From positions 113,368,153-113,432,152 of the forward strand of contig JASWHV010000003.1 of assembly GCA_030760725.1 (NCBI GenBank): a stretch of 64,000 nt of DNA. The letters run 5' to 3'. Below the pieces are notes generated by a model. The model was not told where the DNA came from, made no database searches, and saw only the letters and a list, made by a program, of their open reading frames with translations. This document shows positions 25,219 to 35,615 of the stretch, piece after piece; position 1 is the stretch's first letter, and each line of letters opens with the position of its first letter. Made by a program: the position numbers and the translations under genes. This stretch comes from Neostapfia colusana. Its lineage: Eukaryota > Streptophyta > Magnoliopsida > Poales > Poaceae.

Positions 25219-25229
25219 AAGGGGGAGAT
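25219..25229 (+). promoter_or_regulatory. Copia polypurine tract
   Basis: aagggggagat sits directly before TGTGAGACC of the 3' LTR. Confidence 0.85.
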
Positions 25230-26834
25230 TGTGAGACCTATGTGTGCTGAATACATTGGCAATTAGGATAAAAGTTAGCATTAACATTCAAAGTTTTGAA
25301 TATTGCCAAAACATTCTTCTGTGGCAAGGTCCGACAAGTTCTTTGTTAGGTCCGCCAAGTGTTGGCAAGGTCTGGAGAGCTCCTGCAAGGTCCGGAGAGC
25401 TTCTGTGAGGTCCGGAGCTTGTTTTTAGGGAGCTCCCGTGAAGTTCAACTCGTAGAACTGCAGCGTCTTGTTTTCACTTTTAACTCGCAATGTTTCAAAC
25501 TTGCTTTATGGGAAGGTTTGCTTAGTATTAATTTGTTAAGTTTTTGGTGTGTTTTGGTGGTTATGGCTGTTATCATTTGATATGGTTTGCAACATGCTTA
25601 TGTGACGTGCTCATGTAAGGTGTTGTGGTTTTCAAACTAACGTGAGTCAAGTCGAGGACTTGTGCTCAGAAGAATTGCTTGTTTATTCATGTGCAGGTGT
25701 TGCTTGAGTTCAAGACATGGCTGGTGACGGGATCCTTGGACTAGTCTCAGGGAGGAGATGAGGTTCCAACAACCAAGTTCGGGAGGAGCTGTGGTTGAGT
25801 TGATCGGGAGGTCGCGCAGCATGTTTGGATCAAGGGAAGTGCATATGAAGGTTGCGTGTACGTCGTTGGAAGGTGTTTGCACGTGTGCAAGGAGTGCATG
25901 GACGTGGCAACATTGTTCCAAGACGTGATGAAGAGAAGTGGACGTAAAGAATTAGTTGGAAAGGTCCAACCGAATAGGTTATGGACTCAGGCTGCGGCTG
26001 AGTCGTGTTTGACTCAAATATGGAAAGTTTTGAGTTGGTTATGATAGAATTTCGTGTGGGTCACGAATTTGAGTTTTTTTAGGAATGTTTGGGACGTTCC
26101 TAAGGTATTTGGAAGTCTTAAGATTGCTTCTATCTGCGTATAGAAGAGTCTTGAGCAGTATTGGAAAGTTACAGTTTGAATCCAAGTAGGAGTCCTAGTT
26201 TGAATTGGATTGGCCATAGAGCTGGTTATATAAGCAAGGGAGGCCAGAGCTCGTGGTGCACGAATTTGGGCTGTTCCTCTTGTGTTTCTATTGAATAAAG
26301 TTCATAGTTTCGAGGAGCTTTTGTGCCTTGTTCGTCCGATTTGTTTTTCGTCAAGTCTTTCTCGCCGTGTTTCTGGACATACCGACCTTGCTTCAGTGTT
26401 TCGTTCATAACCCGAGTTTTACAGATCCGATTGACGTGATTCTTTTTGGGTTGTCTTCACAACTCAATTATATATCGTCTGTGAAATTTTCATGAGATTT
26501 GGATCGGTAGTTTTTGAGATACACGAGTTTCTTTGCAGCATTTCAGATCTGTTTTATATCGGGTAGAACAGATTGATCTTCGTTTAATGTTTTGATCGTA
26601 TCTCAAGTTTTACTTCGTGTTTTCAAGTGATTCTTGTTGAATTAGATCCTTGACTTGATTCTCTACCTCTCTATTTGATTTGTCACGGTTGAACACGTTT
26701 GAAAACACTTGCACACACGGTTTCTTTAACCGATTGATTTTTTGCTGAGGGGTTTTTGTTGTTTCCGCTGCGTAAAGTTTTCATCTACCATTCACCCCCC
26801 TCTGGTATCTTTTCACATGCTCTTCGATCCTACA
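25230..26834 (+). repeat. Copia 3' LTR
   Basis: 1605 bp, same ends as the 5' LTR (TGTGAGACC...CCTACA), followed by the duplicated aatat. A TATA-like ttatataag is near 26226. Confidence 0.92.
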
Positions 26835-26839
26835 AATAT
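26835..26839. repeat. target-site duplication of the Copia element, right copy (aatat)
   Basis: aatat immediately after the 3' LTR end CTACA, matching 17126-17130. Confidence 0.9.
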
Positions 26840-29800
26840 AAACCAACAAATACGCAAGGTTGAGTACCATTGGTACTCAGCAAGTGGGGGAAGGTTATGT
26901 CATGCATGGCTAGAGCAAGGAGAGGTTGAACTCATGGTTAAAGCACTACACAATTATTACCTACCACCTTAGCTTATTAAGCACCTACATTACTATACAG
27001 GTGAAATGGTCTCAATCTCCCATCCCATCAAATAACCATAACATCATTTCAAATGTTAAGCTCCCCGCTTAACATCCACAACTTCCAAAGTCATCATCCT
27101 CTAATCATGAATAAGTCCAAGCCGCTCTTGACCGTGAGCACGGCTGTCATGACAGTTTTGACTCTGCAGAGTTTGTACCATTGTACCCACATGTAGTGAT
27201 TTCATCCCCCGTTGCTGGGTGGACTAAAAGAACCTCCATTATGCCAGTGGCCACGAACCACATTCACACTTCCCAGGTGTGTAGCCAGGAGATCACCACG
27301 AAGCCTTTACAAAGGGATTCCCGACGAGCGTGGGCCCACTGAGGTTTCACCCCTAACAGCATACAAGAGGCTCCAACCCCGCTGCAGTGGCCCCCTCTTG
27401 AGCCTTGAGGTTCATATGGTAGTCCAGCTGACACCTATTCCCCGCACCATCCAACACACCCATACTACGCCGGGGATACACCTAATTAATTGGCCAAGCT
27501 GCCCCATCTCAGCATGTGGTTGGCACGGTAAAGCCAGGTTACATGCTCCATGAACCGGTCCTTAGGATCCAGGCAAGTACTAAACACAAACCCGAGTCTC
27601 TTGCACCCAGCACCAACCAAATCATCCAACTTGCCTCGATCCCTACCTCTACATAACTCATAACATCTCATTCAAGAGTAAGGTAAATAAATTGATGATC
27701 TCATATCCCAATTAATCCCATTCTAAGCATTGCTAAGCATAGCATATAAATAAATGATACGATAAAATAAATCCCAACCCAAGCTACAAGGAAACAAGGT
27801 AATGCAATTCTAGGGAAACTTTCTAGCATGGGTTTCATATTTCAATTGACAATGCAAATAATTCTATCTACACAACCTAGCATAGGATCAAATTAGTCAA
27901 GGACACTTGCCTTCTTCCTGCTGCTCTGGGAATGGATAGTCCTGATCTTGGAAGGGAAAAACTTGCTCTGGGGCAGGTTCTACTCATGCCAACACACATA
28001 GCAAAAGAAAACAACAATCCATAAGACATAGTTCACACTTTCACTCCACACATACATATGATAGTGATTCACATTTCTAAGTGTTGTGGTTACTCTAAAT
28101 ATGTTGATTTTTAGCCTACATGCACTTTTAAACATATGTATATTATTTCTAAGTTTTGTATTCAGATTTCTATTTGCACACTATATATGAATTTTCAATT
28201 TAAACAAATTCTCTAACACACTCTTTAGCTACCAAGTTTGCATGGAAGGTAATTTCCTACTTCAATTGGGTTCTCAGATCTTCTACCAAATCCTAAACTG
28301 AAGTCTTTGGATTTGGAGACTTTATTTATCATTTTCTAGTTATGCATACCTGTTTTCCTATATTTTCCAGATTTATTTCCTATGCCTAAAAGTGAGTTTT
28401 AATATTAAATAGTAGGGCATATCATCTAAACAGAATAGGTTTTGATCTAAAATATTAAATAATATATTTTGGAGTTTCTCCTCTGATGTGAACTAATTTA
28501 AATTTATTTTACTGATTGTCAGAATTATTTCCTAACCTAAAAATGTGTCCCTATAACTAATAAATGTGAACAATTAATTAAACAGATACATTTCAACTTA
28601 AAATCTACTTTTAACTCATTCTAAAGTTTTCCAAGTGCTAGGAGAGTTTAAATTTGAATTTACAATGTGTTTGTCTCACTTTTTAAATTTTAAATCCTAA
28701 TCACATATTCAAATTCCTAAATTTAATATCATATAGGATTAAAAAGGTAAACTCACCCCACTACAGGGTCTATTATATTATTTCTTAAATTTCCAAGGGT
28801 CCAACTACACATAACAGAGGGGTTTTGCTAATTTTTATTAAGTCCAGGGGCTAAAACTGATTTTAAATTGAATTTACATGAATTTCTGGAGTTCCAGGGG
28901 CTAGATCAGAAGTTTCCGGGGCTAGCTCGTGTTTTCCAAGATCCCCAGGGGGTAGCGCGTAAGAATCCCGGCCTTTATAATGCGGGGCTGATGTGGACCG
29001 TCCGATTTAAAACAGACGGCTCAGATTAGATCGCCGAACCGGTATGCACGGGTTTTAATTCTACCGTGCGATTTAAAATAGACGGCGCATAAGCGGCCAC
29101 GTCGCTCTGACCGCGCGCGGGCGGCGCTGTCCGGCGGCGCGCGGCGGCGGGAGGCGGCGATCTCACCGGAGAACTTCGGATCTTCGTCTATACCTCCTAA
29201 AACTGGGATTTTATGGCATAGATCGGTAGATGGGAGGTCGGGGATCTCACCTCGGGGTTTTTCTTGAGCTCGGAGGTCCCGGAAGACAGTCGGCGACGAG
29301 GTCCGAGATGGAATCGCTGTGGTGCTCGTCGAAGCTGTGCCTAGAGCAATAACCACCGAGTCTTCTGCACCTGCGTGATTCCCCGGAGGCGGTGGAACAC
29401 GATCGGCGCGTTAGATCGGAAAATCCGAGCAGGGATCGAGAGAAAACAGTGATCGGAGCTTCGGTTCTCACCGGGAGGAAAAACAGCCGATCGTGGGGGA
29501 AAAACGGGACGATGCCAGCGTTTATATAGACGGGGCAGGGTGGCTTGTCGGTTGTGATCGAGTCGTAGTCGTCCGGGACCGGGAGTCGGCTAGGAAAGCG
29601 CGGGTTTCCGGGTTAGTTGCGATCGGGCGCGCGCGGAGGAGTCCGGGTAGTTGGCGCGAGCGGGAGGTGAGGGATGACACGCGGGCCCCGCGTGTCAGTG
29701 AGAGGGAGAGGGGAGCGCGCGGCTGCGGGCTGGCACGGGGGCGGTTGGGCCGGCTGGTGGGTTTCGGCCCACAGGCCGGGGTTTTTTTTCTTTTTCTTTT

Positions 29801-29920
29801 TCTTTTTTTTTTCTGTTTTGAGTTGAATTTGAATTCCAATTTGAATTTGAATTTCTGCACCACATGCAATACATCCAAAAAATTTTAAGTTCCCCTCTTA
29901 ACAGGTTTTGGGGTGTTACA
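26840..29920 (-). repeat. LTR of element H, main part (right of the Copia insertion)
   Basis: Together with 16811-17130 this forms one minus-strand LTR of about 3.4 kb beginning TGTAACACCCC at 29920. It is nearly the same as LTR 56953-60334, sharing the text before the tip (cccctcttaacaggttttgg). GC-rich promoter part about 28900-29780 with a TATA-like box near 29520-29529; AT-rich part about 28080-28800. Short plus-strand ORFs here are shadows. It is the 3' LTR of H. Confidence 0.88.
29676..29696. promoter_or_regulatory. 21-bp palindrome, LTR of element H
   Basis: Perfect inverted repeat: arm GACACGCGGG, centre C, arm CCCGCGTGTC. It is located about 165 bp upstream of the TATA-like box. The arms differ from those in LTRs 1-3 but changes on one arm are matched on the other. 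Confidence 0.6.
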
Positions 29921-29937
29921 GCTCTACCCCCCTAAAA
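29921..29937 (-). promoter_or_regulatory. polypurine tract of element H
   Basis: Plus strand gctctacccccctaaaa; on the minus strand an AGGGGGGTAGAGC tract adjoins the LTR start, as in E1, E2 and F. Confidence 0.85.
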
Positions 29938-29964
29938 AAAATCTCATCCTCGAGATTGGTGGTT

Positions 29965-30874
29965 CTAGGAAAACAATTCCGGAAACTGTGCCTTAAGCTC
30001 GTCTTCTCGCTCCCATCTGGCTTCCTCTTCCGAGTGATGCTTCCACTGCACCTTGCACATCCGGATTCTTTTATTTCTTGTGAGGCGTTCCTTTGTCTCT
30101 AAAATCTTGAACGGTTGCTCGGCATAAGACAAATCCTCGGCTACATCAACCTCGTTCATGGGTAACATCTCTTCAGGCGTCCTCAGACATTTCTTGAGCT
30201 GTGAAACATGGAATACATCGTGCACATCCGATAGGCGAGCCGGTAGTTCTAGTTGATATGTCACTTCGCCTTTCCTCTCTAGAACTTGAAAGGGTCCGAT
30301 GTATCAAGGTGATAACTTCCCTTTCACCTTGAGCCGACGAAGTCCTCAAATAGGGGACACCTTGAGGTAGACATAGTCCCTCACGTTGAAAACGAGCTCT
30401 CTTCTCCGTACATCGGCATAACTCTTTTGTCGTGTCTGTGCTATCCTCAAGTTGTTGCGGATTTCCCTCACTTTCGCCTCGGCTTCTTGTAGTACTTCGG
30501 GTCCAAACACTTTACTTTCCCCTGTTTGGTTCCAAAATAGTGGAGTTCTGCACTTTCTCCCATACAAAGCCTCAAACGGTGACATCTTCATACTAGCCTG
30601 ATAGCTGTTGTTATAGGAGAACTCCGCATACGGTAAGTTCTTATCCCAACTCCGATTGTTTTTGAGTGCACACGCTCTTAGCATATCCTCAAGGATATGA
30701 TTGGTTCTTTCCGTCTGCCCGTCAGTTTGGGGATGATAGGCAGAACTAAAATTCAGATGAGTTCCCATGGTTTCATGCAGCTTCTGCCAGAACCTTGAGG
30801 TGAACTGTGTCCCTCGATCTGACACTATCTTCTTTGGCACTCCATGGTAACACACGATCCTTGACATATACAAC
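29965..30874 (-). pseudogene. integrase C-terminal half and chromodomain of element H, two stops
   Basis: Minus-strand frame from the break at 30874 (..LYMSRIVCYHGVPKKIVSDRGTQF, containing the second catalytic Asp), through HPQTDGQTERTNHILEDML (catalytic Glu), to KVSPI, then TGA (30348-30346), GLRRFKVKGKLSP, then TGA (30306-30304), then YIGPFQVLERKG, HVSQLKKCL and the chromodomain-like KVQWKHHSEEEARWE. It ends at 29965. The frame is otherwise intact. Both stops occur at the identical codons in F (60762-60760 and 60720-60718). The N-terminal half is missing because the E array begins at 30875. Confidence 0.85.
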
Positions 30875-31123
30875 TGTAACACCCCAAATTTTGATTCAAA
30901 ACTCTAAACCATGTTCAGAGGGGAATTTAAAAATTTTTGGACGTGTTGCATGTTTTGCAAAAATTCAAATTCAAACTGGAATTCAAATTATACTCAAAAC
31001 AGAAAAGAAATGGAAAAAGAAAAAGAGAAACGGGAAAAAAACCGGCCAGTGGGCCGAAACCCGCCAGCCGGCCCAGTTTCCCCGCGCCAGCCCGCCCCCG
31101 CGCGCGCCGCGCTGTCTCTCACA

Positions 31124-31144
31124 GACAGGTGGGACCCACATGTC
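31124..31144. promoter_or_regulatory. 21-bp near-palindrome, LTR1
   Basis: Arm GACAGGTGGG, centre A, arm CCCACATGTC (one mismatch between arms). It lies about 145 bp before the TATA box at 31289. The core GTGGGACCCAC fits TCP-factor sites. Confidence 0.6.
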
Positions 31145-31288
31145 ATCCCTAACCCCCGCTCGCGCCGACCCCGGACTCTCTCCCGCGCGGGCGCGATCGC
31201 AACCGACCGGATTTCCGCGTCCAGCAGCCCGAATTCTGGTCCCAGAAGAATCAAACTCGATCACAACTGACCCACCGCCCTCCCCCGG

Positions 31289-31297
31289 CTATAAAAA
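31289..31297 (+). promoter_or_regulatory. TATA box of LTR1
   Basis: ctataaaaa within a GC-rich context. Equivalent boxes are at 40533-40540 (LTR2) and 49751-49758 (LTR3). This is the probable start of the genomic RNA of E1. Confidence 0.65.
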
Positions 31298-32610
31298 CCC
31301 CAGCCCCGATCAGTTTTTCCCACGCGATCGCCGATTTTTACTCCGGTGAGCACCGAGACTTCGCCGGTGAATTCTGGCCGATCTAAGCTCGGAAACTCTG
31401 ATCTAACTCGCTGGTTTTGATCCACCGCCTCCGGGGAGCTTTGCAGGTGCAGAAAACTCGGAGAATTACGGTGTAAACACAGCGCCGACGAGCTTCGCCG
31501 TGGTTTTGCCTCGGACCTCGCCGCCAATCACTTTCCAGGACCCCCGAGCTCGAGAAAACCCCCGAGGTGAGATCCCTGACCTCCCCTCTACCGATCTAGG
31601 CCATAAGATCACAGTTCTAGGCAGAATTCTCGAGGATCCGAAACTTTCCGGCGAGATCGCCGCTTCCCGCCGCCGTGCGCCGCCGGCAGCGCCGCCCGCG
31701 CTCGAACAGAGCGACGTGGCCGCTTGTGCGCCGTTTATTTTAAATCGCACGGCAGACTTTAAATCCCCGCGTACCGGTTCGATGTTATAATCTCAGCCGT
31801 CGGTTTAAAATCGGACGGTCCACGTCAGCCCCGCATTATAAAGACTGGAATTCTTACGTGCTACCCCCTGGGGTTCTCTGGAATTGAGAGCTAGCCCCGG
31901 AAACTTCAGATCTAGCCCCTGGAACTCCAGAAAATCATGTAAATTCATTTAAAAATCAGTTTTAGCCCCTGGACTTAATAAAAATTAGGAAAAAACACCT
32001 CTGATAAGTGTAGCTAGACCCCTGGAAATTATGAAAAAAATATTATAGACCCTGTAATGGGTGAGTTCATTATTTTAGTCCTGTTTAGTATTTAATTTAG
32101 GAAATTGAATATGTAATTTGTGTTTAAAAAATTAAAAAGTAGGGACAAACATAATTGTCAAAGTTAATTAAAAACTTTCTCAGTACTTAGGAAACTTTGG
32201 AGTAAGATAAAAATATATTTTTGGGCTGAAATGAATCTGTTTCAACTATTATTCACATTTAATAGTATAGGGACACATTTTTAAGTAAAGAATAGTTATA
32301 GAAAAATAGGGAAAATAATTATGAAATAGTTTACATCAGAGGCCAAGGTTAAAATATGTTATTAAATTATTTAAGACCAGAATCTATACTGCTTAGATGA
32401 TGTGTATTACTAATTTCATAATAAAATACACAATGTTGCATAGGAATATAACTCTGAAAATATAGCAACTAATAAAAGATAAATGGAGATTTTAAAATTC
32501 AAAGAGTTCAGTTTAGGGTTGATAGAAATTATGAAGGCACATATGGAGAAGAAAAATACTTTTCTTACATACTTAGTAGTTTAATAAAGGGAATTTATTT
32601 AAAACTGAAA

Positions 32611-32638
32611 CACACACACACACACATATATATATATA
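32611..32638. repeat. (CA)n(TA)n microsatellite in LTR1
   Basis: Eight CA units followed by TA units. LTR2 (41826-41852) and LTR3 (51044-51071) have at most four CA and a longer TA run. Confidence 0.85.
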
Positions 32639-34319
32639 GTATGTAAGTATAAATATGAACACCAAAGTAGGAATAATACACATATAAATAAAAGTGTATG
32701 CAAGCCACAGATCAACACACAAAGTAACCACAACACATATAATGGTGAATGAATTTCATAAATATGAATGTGTGGTTTGTATGAAGTAGAAGTGTGAACT
32801 ATGTCTTATGATTGTTGTTTTTCTTTTGCTATGTGTGATGGTATGAAGTAGAACCTGTTCAAGAGCATGTTAACCCTTTCCAAGATCAGGACTACCCATT
32901 TCAAGAGCAGCAAGAAGGAGGCAAGTGTCCTTGACCACTTTGATCCTATGCTAGGATGTGTAGATAGAATTATTTGCATTGTCAAATGAAATGTGAAACC
33001 CATGCTAGGAAGTTTCCCTAGAATTGCATTATCTTGTTTCCTTGTAGCTTGGGTTGGGATTTATTTTGTCATGTCATTTATTTACATGCATTTGCTTAGC
33101 CATGCTTAGAATGGGATATTTGGGAAATGAGATCATCAGTTTATATTACCATACTCTTGAATGAGACATTGTGAGTTATGTAGAGGTAGGGATCAAGGCA
33201 AGTTGGATGTTTTGGTTGTGTGCTGGGTGCACGAGACTTGGGTTTGTGTTTAGTACTTGCCTGGATCCTAAGGACCGGTTCATGGAGCATGTAACCCGGC
33301 TTTACAGTGCCAACCACATGCTGAGATGGGGCAGCTTGGCCAATTAATTAGGTGTATCCCCGGCGTAGTATGGGTGTGTTGGATGGTGCGGGGAGTAGGT
33401 GTCAGCTGGACTACCATATGAACCGCAAGGCTCAAGAGGGGGCCACTGCAGCGGGGTTGGAGCCTCTTGTATGCTGTTAGGGGTGAAACCTCAGTGGGCC
33501 CACGCTCGTCGGGAATCCCTTTGTAAAGGCTTTGTAGTGATCTCCTGGCTACACACCTGGGAAGTGTGAATGTGGATCGTAGCCACTGGCATAATGGAGG
33601 TTCTTTTAGTCCACCCGGCAACGGGGGATGAAATCACTACTTGTGGGTACAGTGGTACAAACTCTGCAGAGTCAAAACTGTCTTGACAGCCGTGCTCACG
33701 GTTAAGAGCGGCCTGGACTTATTCATGATTAGAGGATTGATGGTTTTGGAAGTTAAGCGGGGAGCTTAACATTGGAAATAATGGTATAGTTATTGGATTA
33801 TGATGATGGGATGGGAGATTGGGACCATTTCACCTATGTAGTAATGTAGGTGCTTAATAAGCTAAGGTGATAGGTATTAATTGCGTAGTGCTTTAACCAT
33901 GAGTTCAACCTCTCCTTGTTCTAGCCATGCATGATATAATTTTCCCACACTTCCTGAGTACCATTGGTACTCAACCTTGCATATTTGTTGGTTTATATTG
34001 TTGCTCAGGTCAAGATAATGAGGTGGTGTATAATGACCAAGATTTTGGAACCGAGGAAGGATTTTAGGTTCATGAAGACCCCCGGGCAACGCCTGTGATG
34101 GAGCCCTAAAAGAATAATATTCCGCTGCTAGTTTATTTACTTGTGATGAAGCATTAGTGTCCATTGAGACATTTGCGATGTAAGACTTATTTATATTCGA
34201 CACCTGGCTTGTAATAAATGATGCTTCACTATTTGTCATCACATGTATGAGAAAATGATCCTGGCATACATGTGATATTCACTTGGTTGTTTCTTCGGAA
34301 AAACCGGGTGTGACAGAGC

Positions 34320-34332
34320 TGGTATCAGAGCC
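34320..34332 (+). promoter_or_regulatory. primer binding site of E1
   Basis: tggtatcagagcc, a perfect match to the complement of the initiator Met-tRNA 3' end, 4 bases after LTR1. Confidence 0.93.
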
Positions 34333-34534
34333 AAGGTTGCCCGTAGGAACGTGGACCTAGGTAGAAATGGACGTATTTAAGGGCCCTATTTTCTTAAAAA
34401 CTATTTTCCAAGGTGTGGGTTGAAGAGTGTTATTTAAGGAGTCATTTTCTTCATCTTACCCCAAATTTTCATTCAAAATGGGATTTTTGTTTAAAAAGTT
34501 TATCTAACCTAAGTTTTAATTCTTTTTGTTTTAG

Positions 34535-35314
34535 ATGGTTCGCATGATTCGCACCGCTCGCAAGTCCACAGGAGGGAGAGTTCCCGTAGTTGCCCTTGCC
34601 GAAAAAGAGGAGAGTCGTCCAGTGACGTACCTTTCCTACGGATTGGCAGTAGGAGACTTGTTGCGCCGTCTTCGACGTATGCTCGAAGCCGCCGGCAATA
34701 CGGGCAAGCTAATCATCCACTATAACTCCACCAGGACCATCCGTGAGAAGAGGGAAGAATGGAGTTCGGAGATGAGGATTATACACGAAAATCAGCTGCT
34801 TAAGATTCACCACTCTCCATCTTGTCGAGCAACACAAGTTGACGCGGAGAAAGATGTCACCTGGGAGGCCATCACCTGCCAGAGTCACATCTATCGTCGC
34901 CACTTGGACAAAACTGAGTACATGTATGTCCTCCAACGTGAGAGTGGTACTACGGAGTACAAGTACCCACCGGTGCAGCAAGGGACTTCCCATGAGCACA
35001 TGGACTTGTGCTTGGAGGATGCTGCTATGCTCAGCACTCGGCTGCAGGAGTGTCAACAAGAGCTTCAGGATGTCCGAGACACCCTGAAGGAAACGGAGGC
35101 GTTGCTGCGAGCTTGCTTAAAGGCGAGAGAAAGAGGAGATGGGAATGAACTGTGTGTCACCGTGAGTGATCCATGGACTCCTGACTCCCCGGATCGCCGA
35201 GCAATCAGGCGTCGTCGCACTTCTCCACCAGCAGCCTCCCCACCCAAAGCAGAGTCAGAAGGTAGCCGAAATGAGGAGGAAGATCCCGAGGAGCCAGCTC
35301 AAGAGGACGAGTAG
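34535..35314 (+). CDS. leader ORF upstream of gag in E1, function unknown
   Basis: An intact frame of 259 residues between PBS and gag. It has a basic N-terminus (MVRMIRTARKSTGGR), a central part rich in charged residues, a likely coiled coil at about 150-195 (MDLCLEDAAMLSTRLQECQQELQDVRDTLKETEALLRACLKARER) and an acidic proline-rich tail (PPAASPPKAESEGSRNEEEDPEEPAQEDE). I recognise no enzyme motif. E2 has the same length with one stop, and F keeps only the first third. An extra ORF before gag has been reported for some grass gypsy elements (RIRE3/RIRE8 type, from memory); homology to those is untested. The ATG directly follows ttttgttttag, which resembles a 3' splice site. The product may assist packaging or be a gag-like accessory protein, which is speculative. 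Confidence 0.7.
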   Translation: MVRMIRTARKSTGGRVPVVALAEKEESRPVTYLSYGLAVGDLLRRLRRMLEAAGNTGKLIIHYNSTRTIREKREEWSSEMRIIHENQLLKIHHSPSCRATQVDAEKDVTWEAITCQSHIYRRHLDKTEYMYVLQRESGTTEYKYPPVQQGTSHEHMDLCLEDAAMLSTRLQECQQELQDVRDTLKETEALLRACLKARERGDGNELCVTVSDPWTPDSPDRRAIRRRRTSPPAASPPKAESEGSRNEEEDPEEPAQEDE

Positions 35315-35615
35315 TGTAGAGTCTTTCCCCTAGCTAGCAGGAGGTCGAGTAGTCGAGTCGTTACGTAGTTAATGGTGTGATAATGCTTGGTGTGTGACGT
35401 GAGTTGTGGAAGCCATGAGCAATTGTCCACAGCCTCGTCTTCAGATTGTTTTGCTTTGGTGTGTGAACCCACAGAAAATAATAGTGCATTTATTTGGTGT
35501 GAGATATGAACCCTCGTAAAAGCATAACAAAGCCTCAACACTTCAAAGTACAAACAAATGAAAGTAGTAAGATGATGCTAAATGATTTCAAATTGACATT
35601 GGTTGATTCTGCCAG
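35315..35615 (+). other. spacer between leader ORF and gag in E1
   Basis: About 300 bases without a supported gene. It ends with ttgattctgccag immediately before the gag ATG, again an AG directly before the start. The equivalent in E2 is 44533-44833. Confidence 0.5.

Larger units (their letters stand above)
17131..26834 (+). mobile_element. Copia element, Sirevirus-like, complete with TSD but coding-defective
   Basis: A 9.7-kb plus-strand Ty1/copia element with LTRs 17131-18741 and 25230-26834, a PBS, gag, protease, integrase, RT, RNase H and a polypurine tract. The 5-bp duplication aatat flanks it (17126-17130 and 26835-26839). The domain order protease-integrase-RT-RNaseH is diagnostic of Copia. 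Sirevirus affinity is inferred from the large coiled-coil gag with zinc knuckle, several purine-tract copies before the 3' LTR, and repeated CCGG palindromes in the LTR. It lies in the LTR of gypsy element H. Its ORFs carry at least two stops in gag, one in integrase and about six frameshifts. Confidence 0.9.
30875..34315 (+). repeat. LTR1 of the E array (5' LTR of E1)
   Basis: 3441 bp, TGTAACACCCC...GTGTGACA. The GC-rich promoter segment (about 31050-31830) includes ctataaaaa at 31289-31297. Then comes an AT-rich stretch (about 31960-32760) containing a CA/TA microsatellite at 32611-32638, and a mixed 3' part. A strong donor-like site, gag|gtgaga, is at about 31563. No gene is supported inside; the repeated 113-codon antisense frame starts with TTG. 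Confidence 0.92.

Noticed and set aside
24231..25229. Possible envelope-like gene after Copia pol
   Set aside because: No ORF of useful length and no transmembrane or coiled-coil segment is seen in this kilobase; it is AT-rich non-coding DNA with purine tracts.
30911..31349. ORFs of 119-180 codons rich in Arg/Pro at the LTR tip, repeated at 40166 and 49142
   Set aside because: They span the LTR start and GC-rich promoter of the E family in several frames. They are by-products of composition, not genes.
33280..33621. A 113-residue antisense frame that recurs in every LTR of the second family (also 27212-27553, 42501-42842, 51719-52060, 57645-57986, partly at 63664)
   Set aside because: It begins with TTG, not ATG, has no recognisable domain and lies in non-coding LTR sequence. 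Its recurrence is explained by the shared ancestry of the LTR copies.
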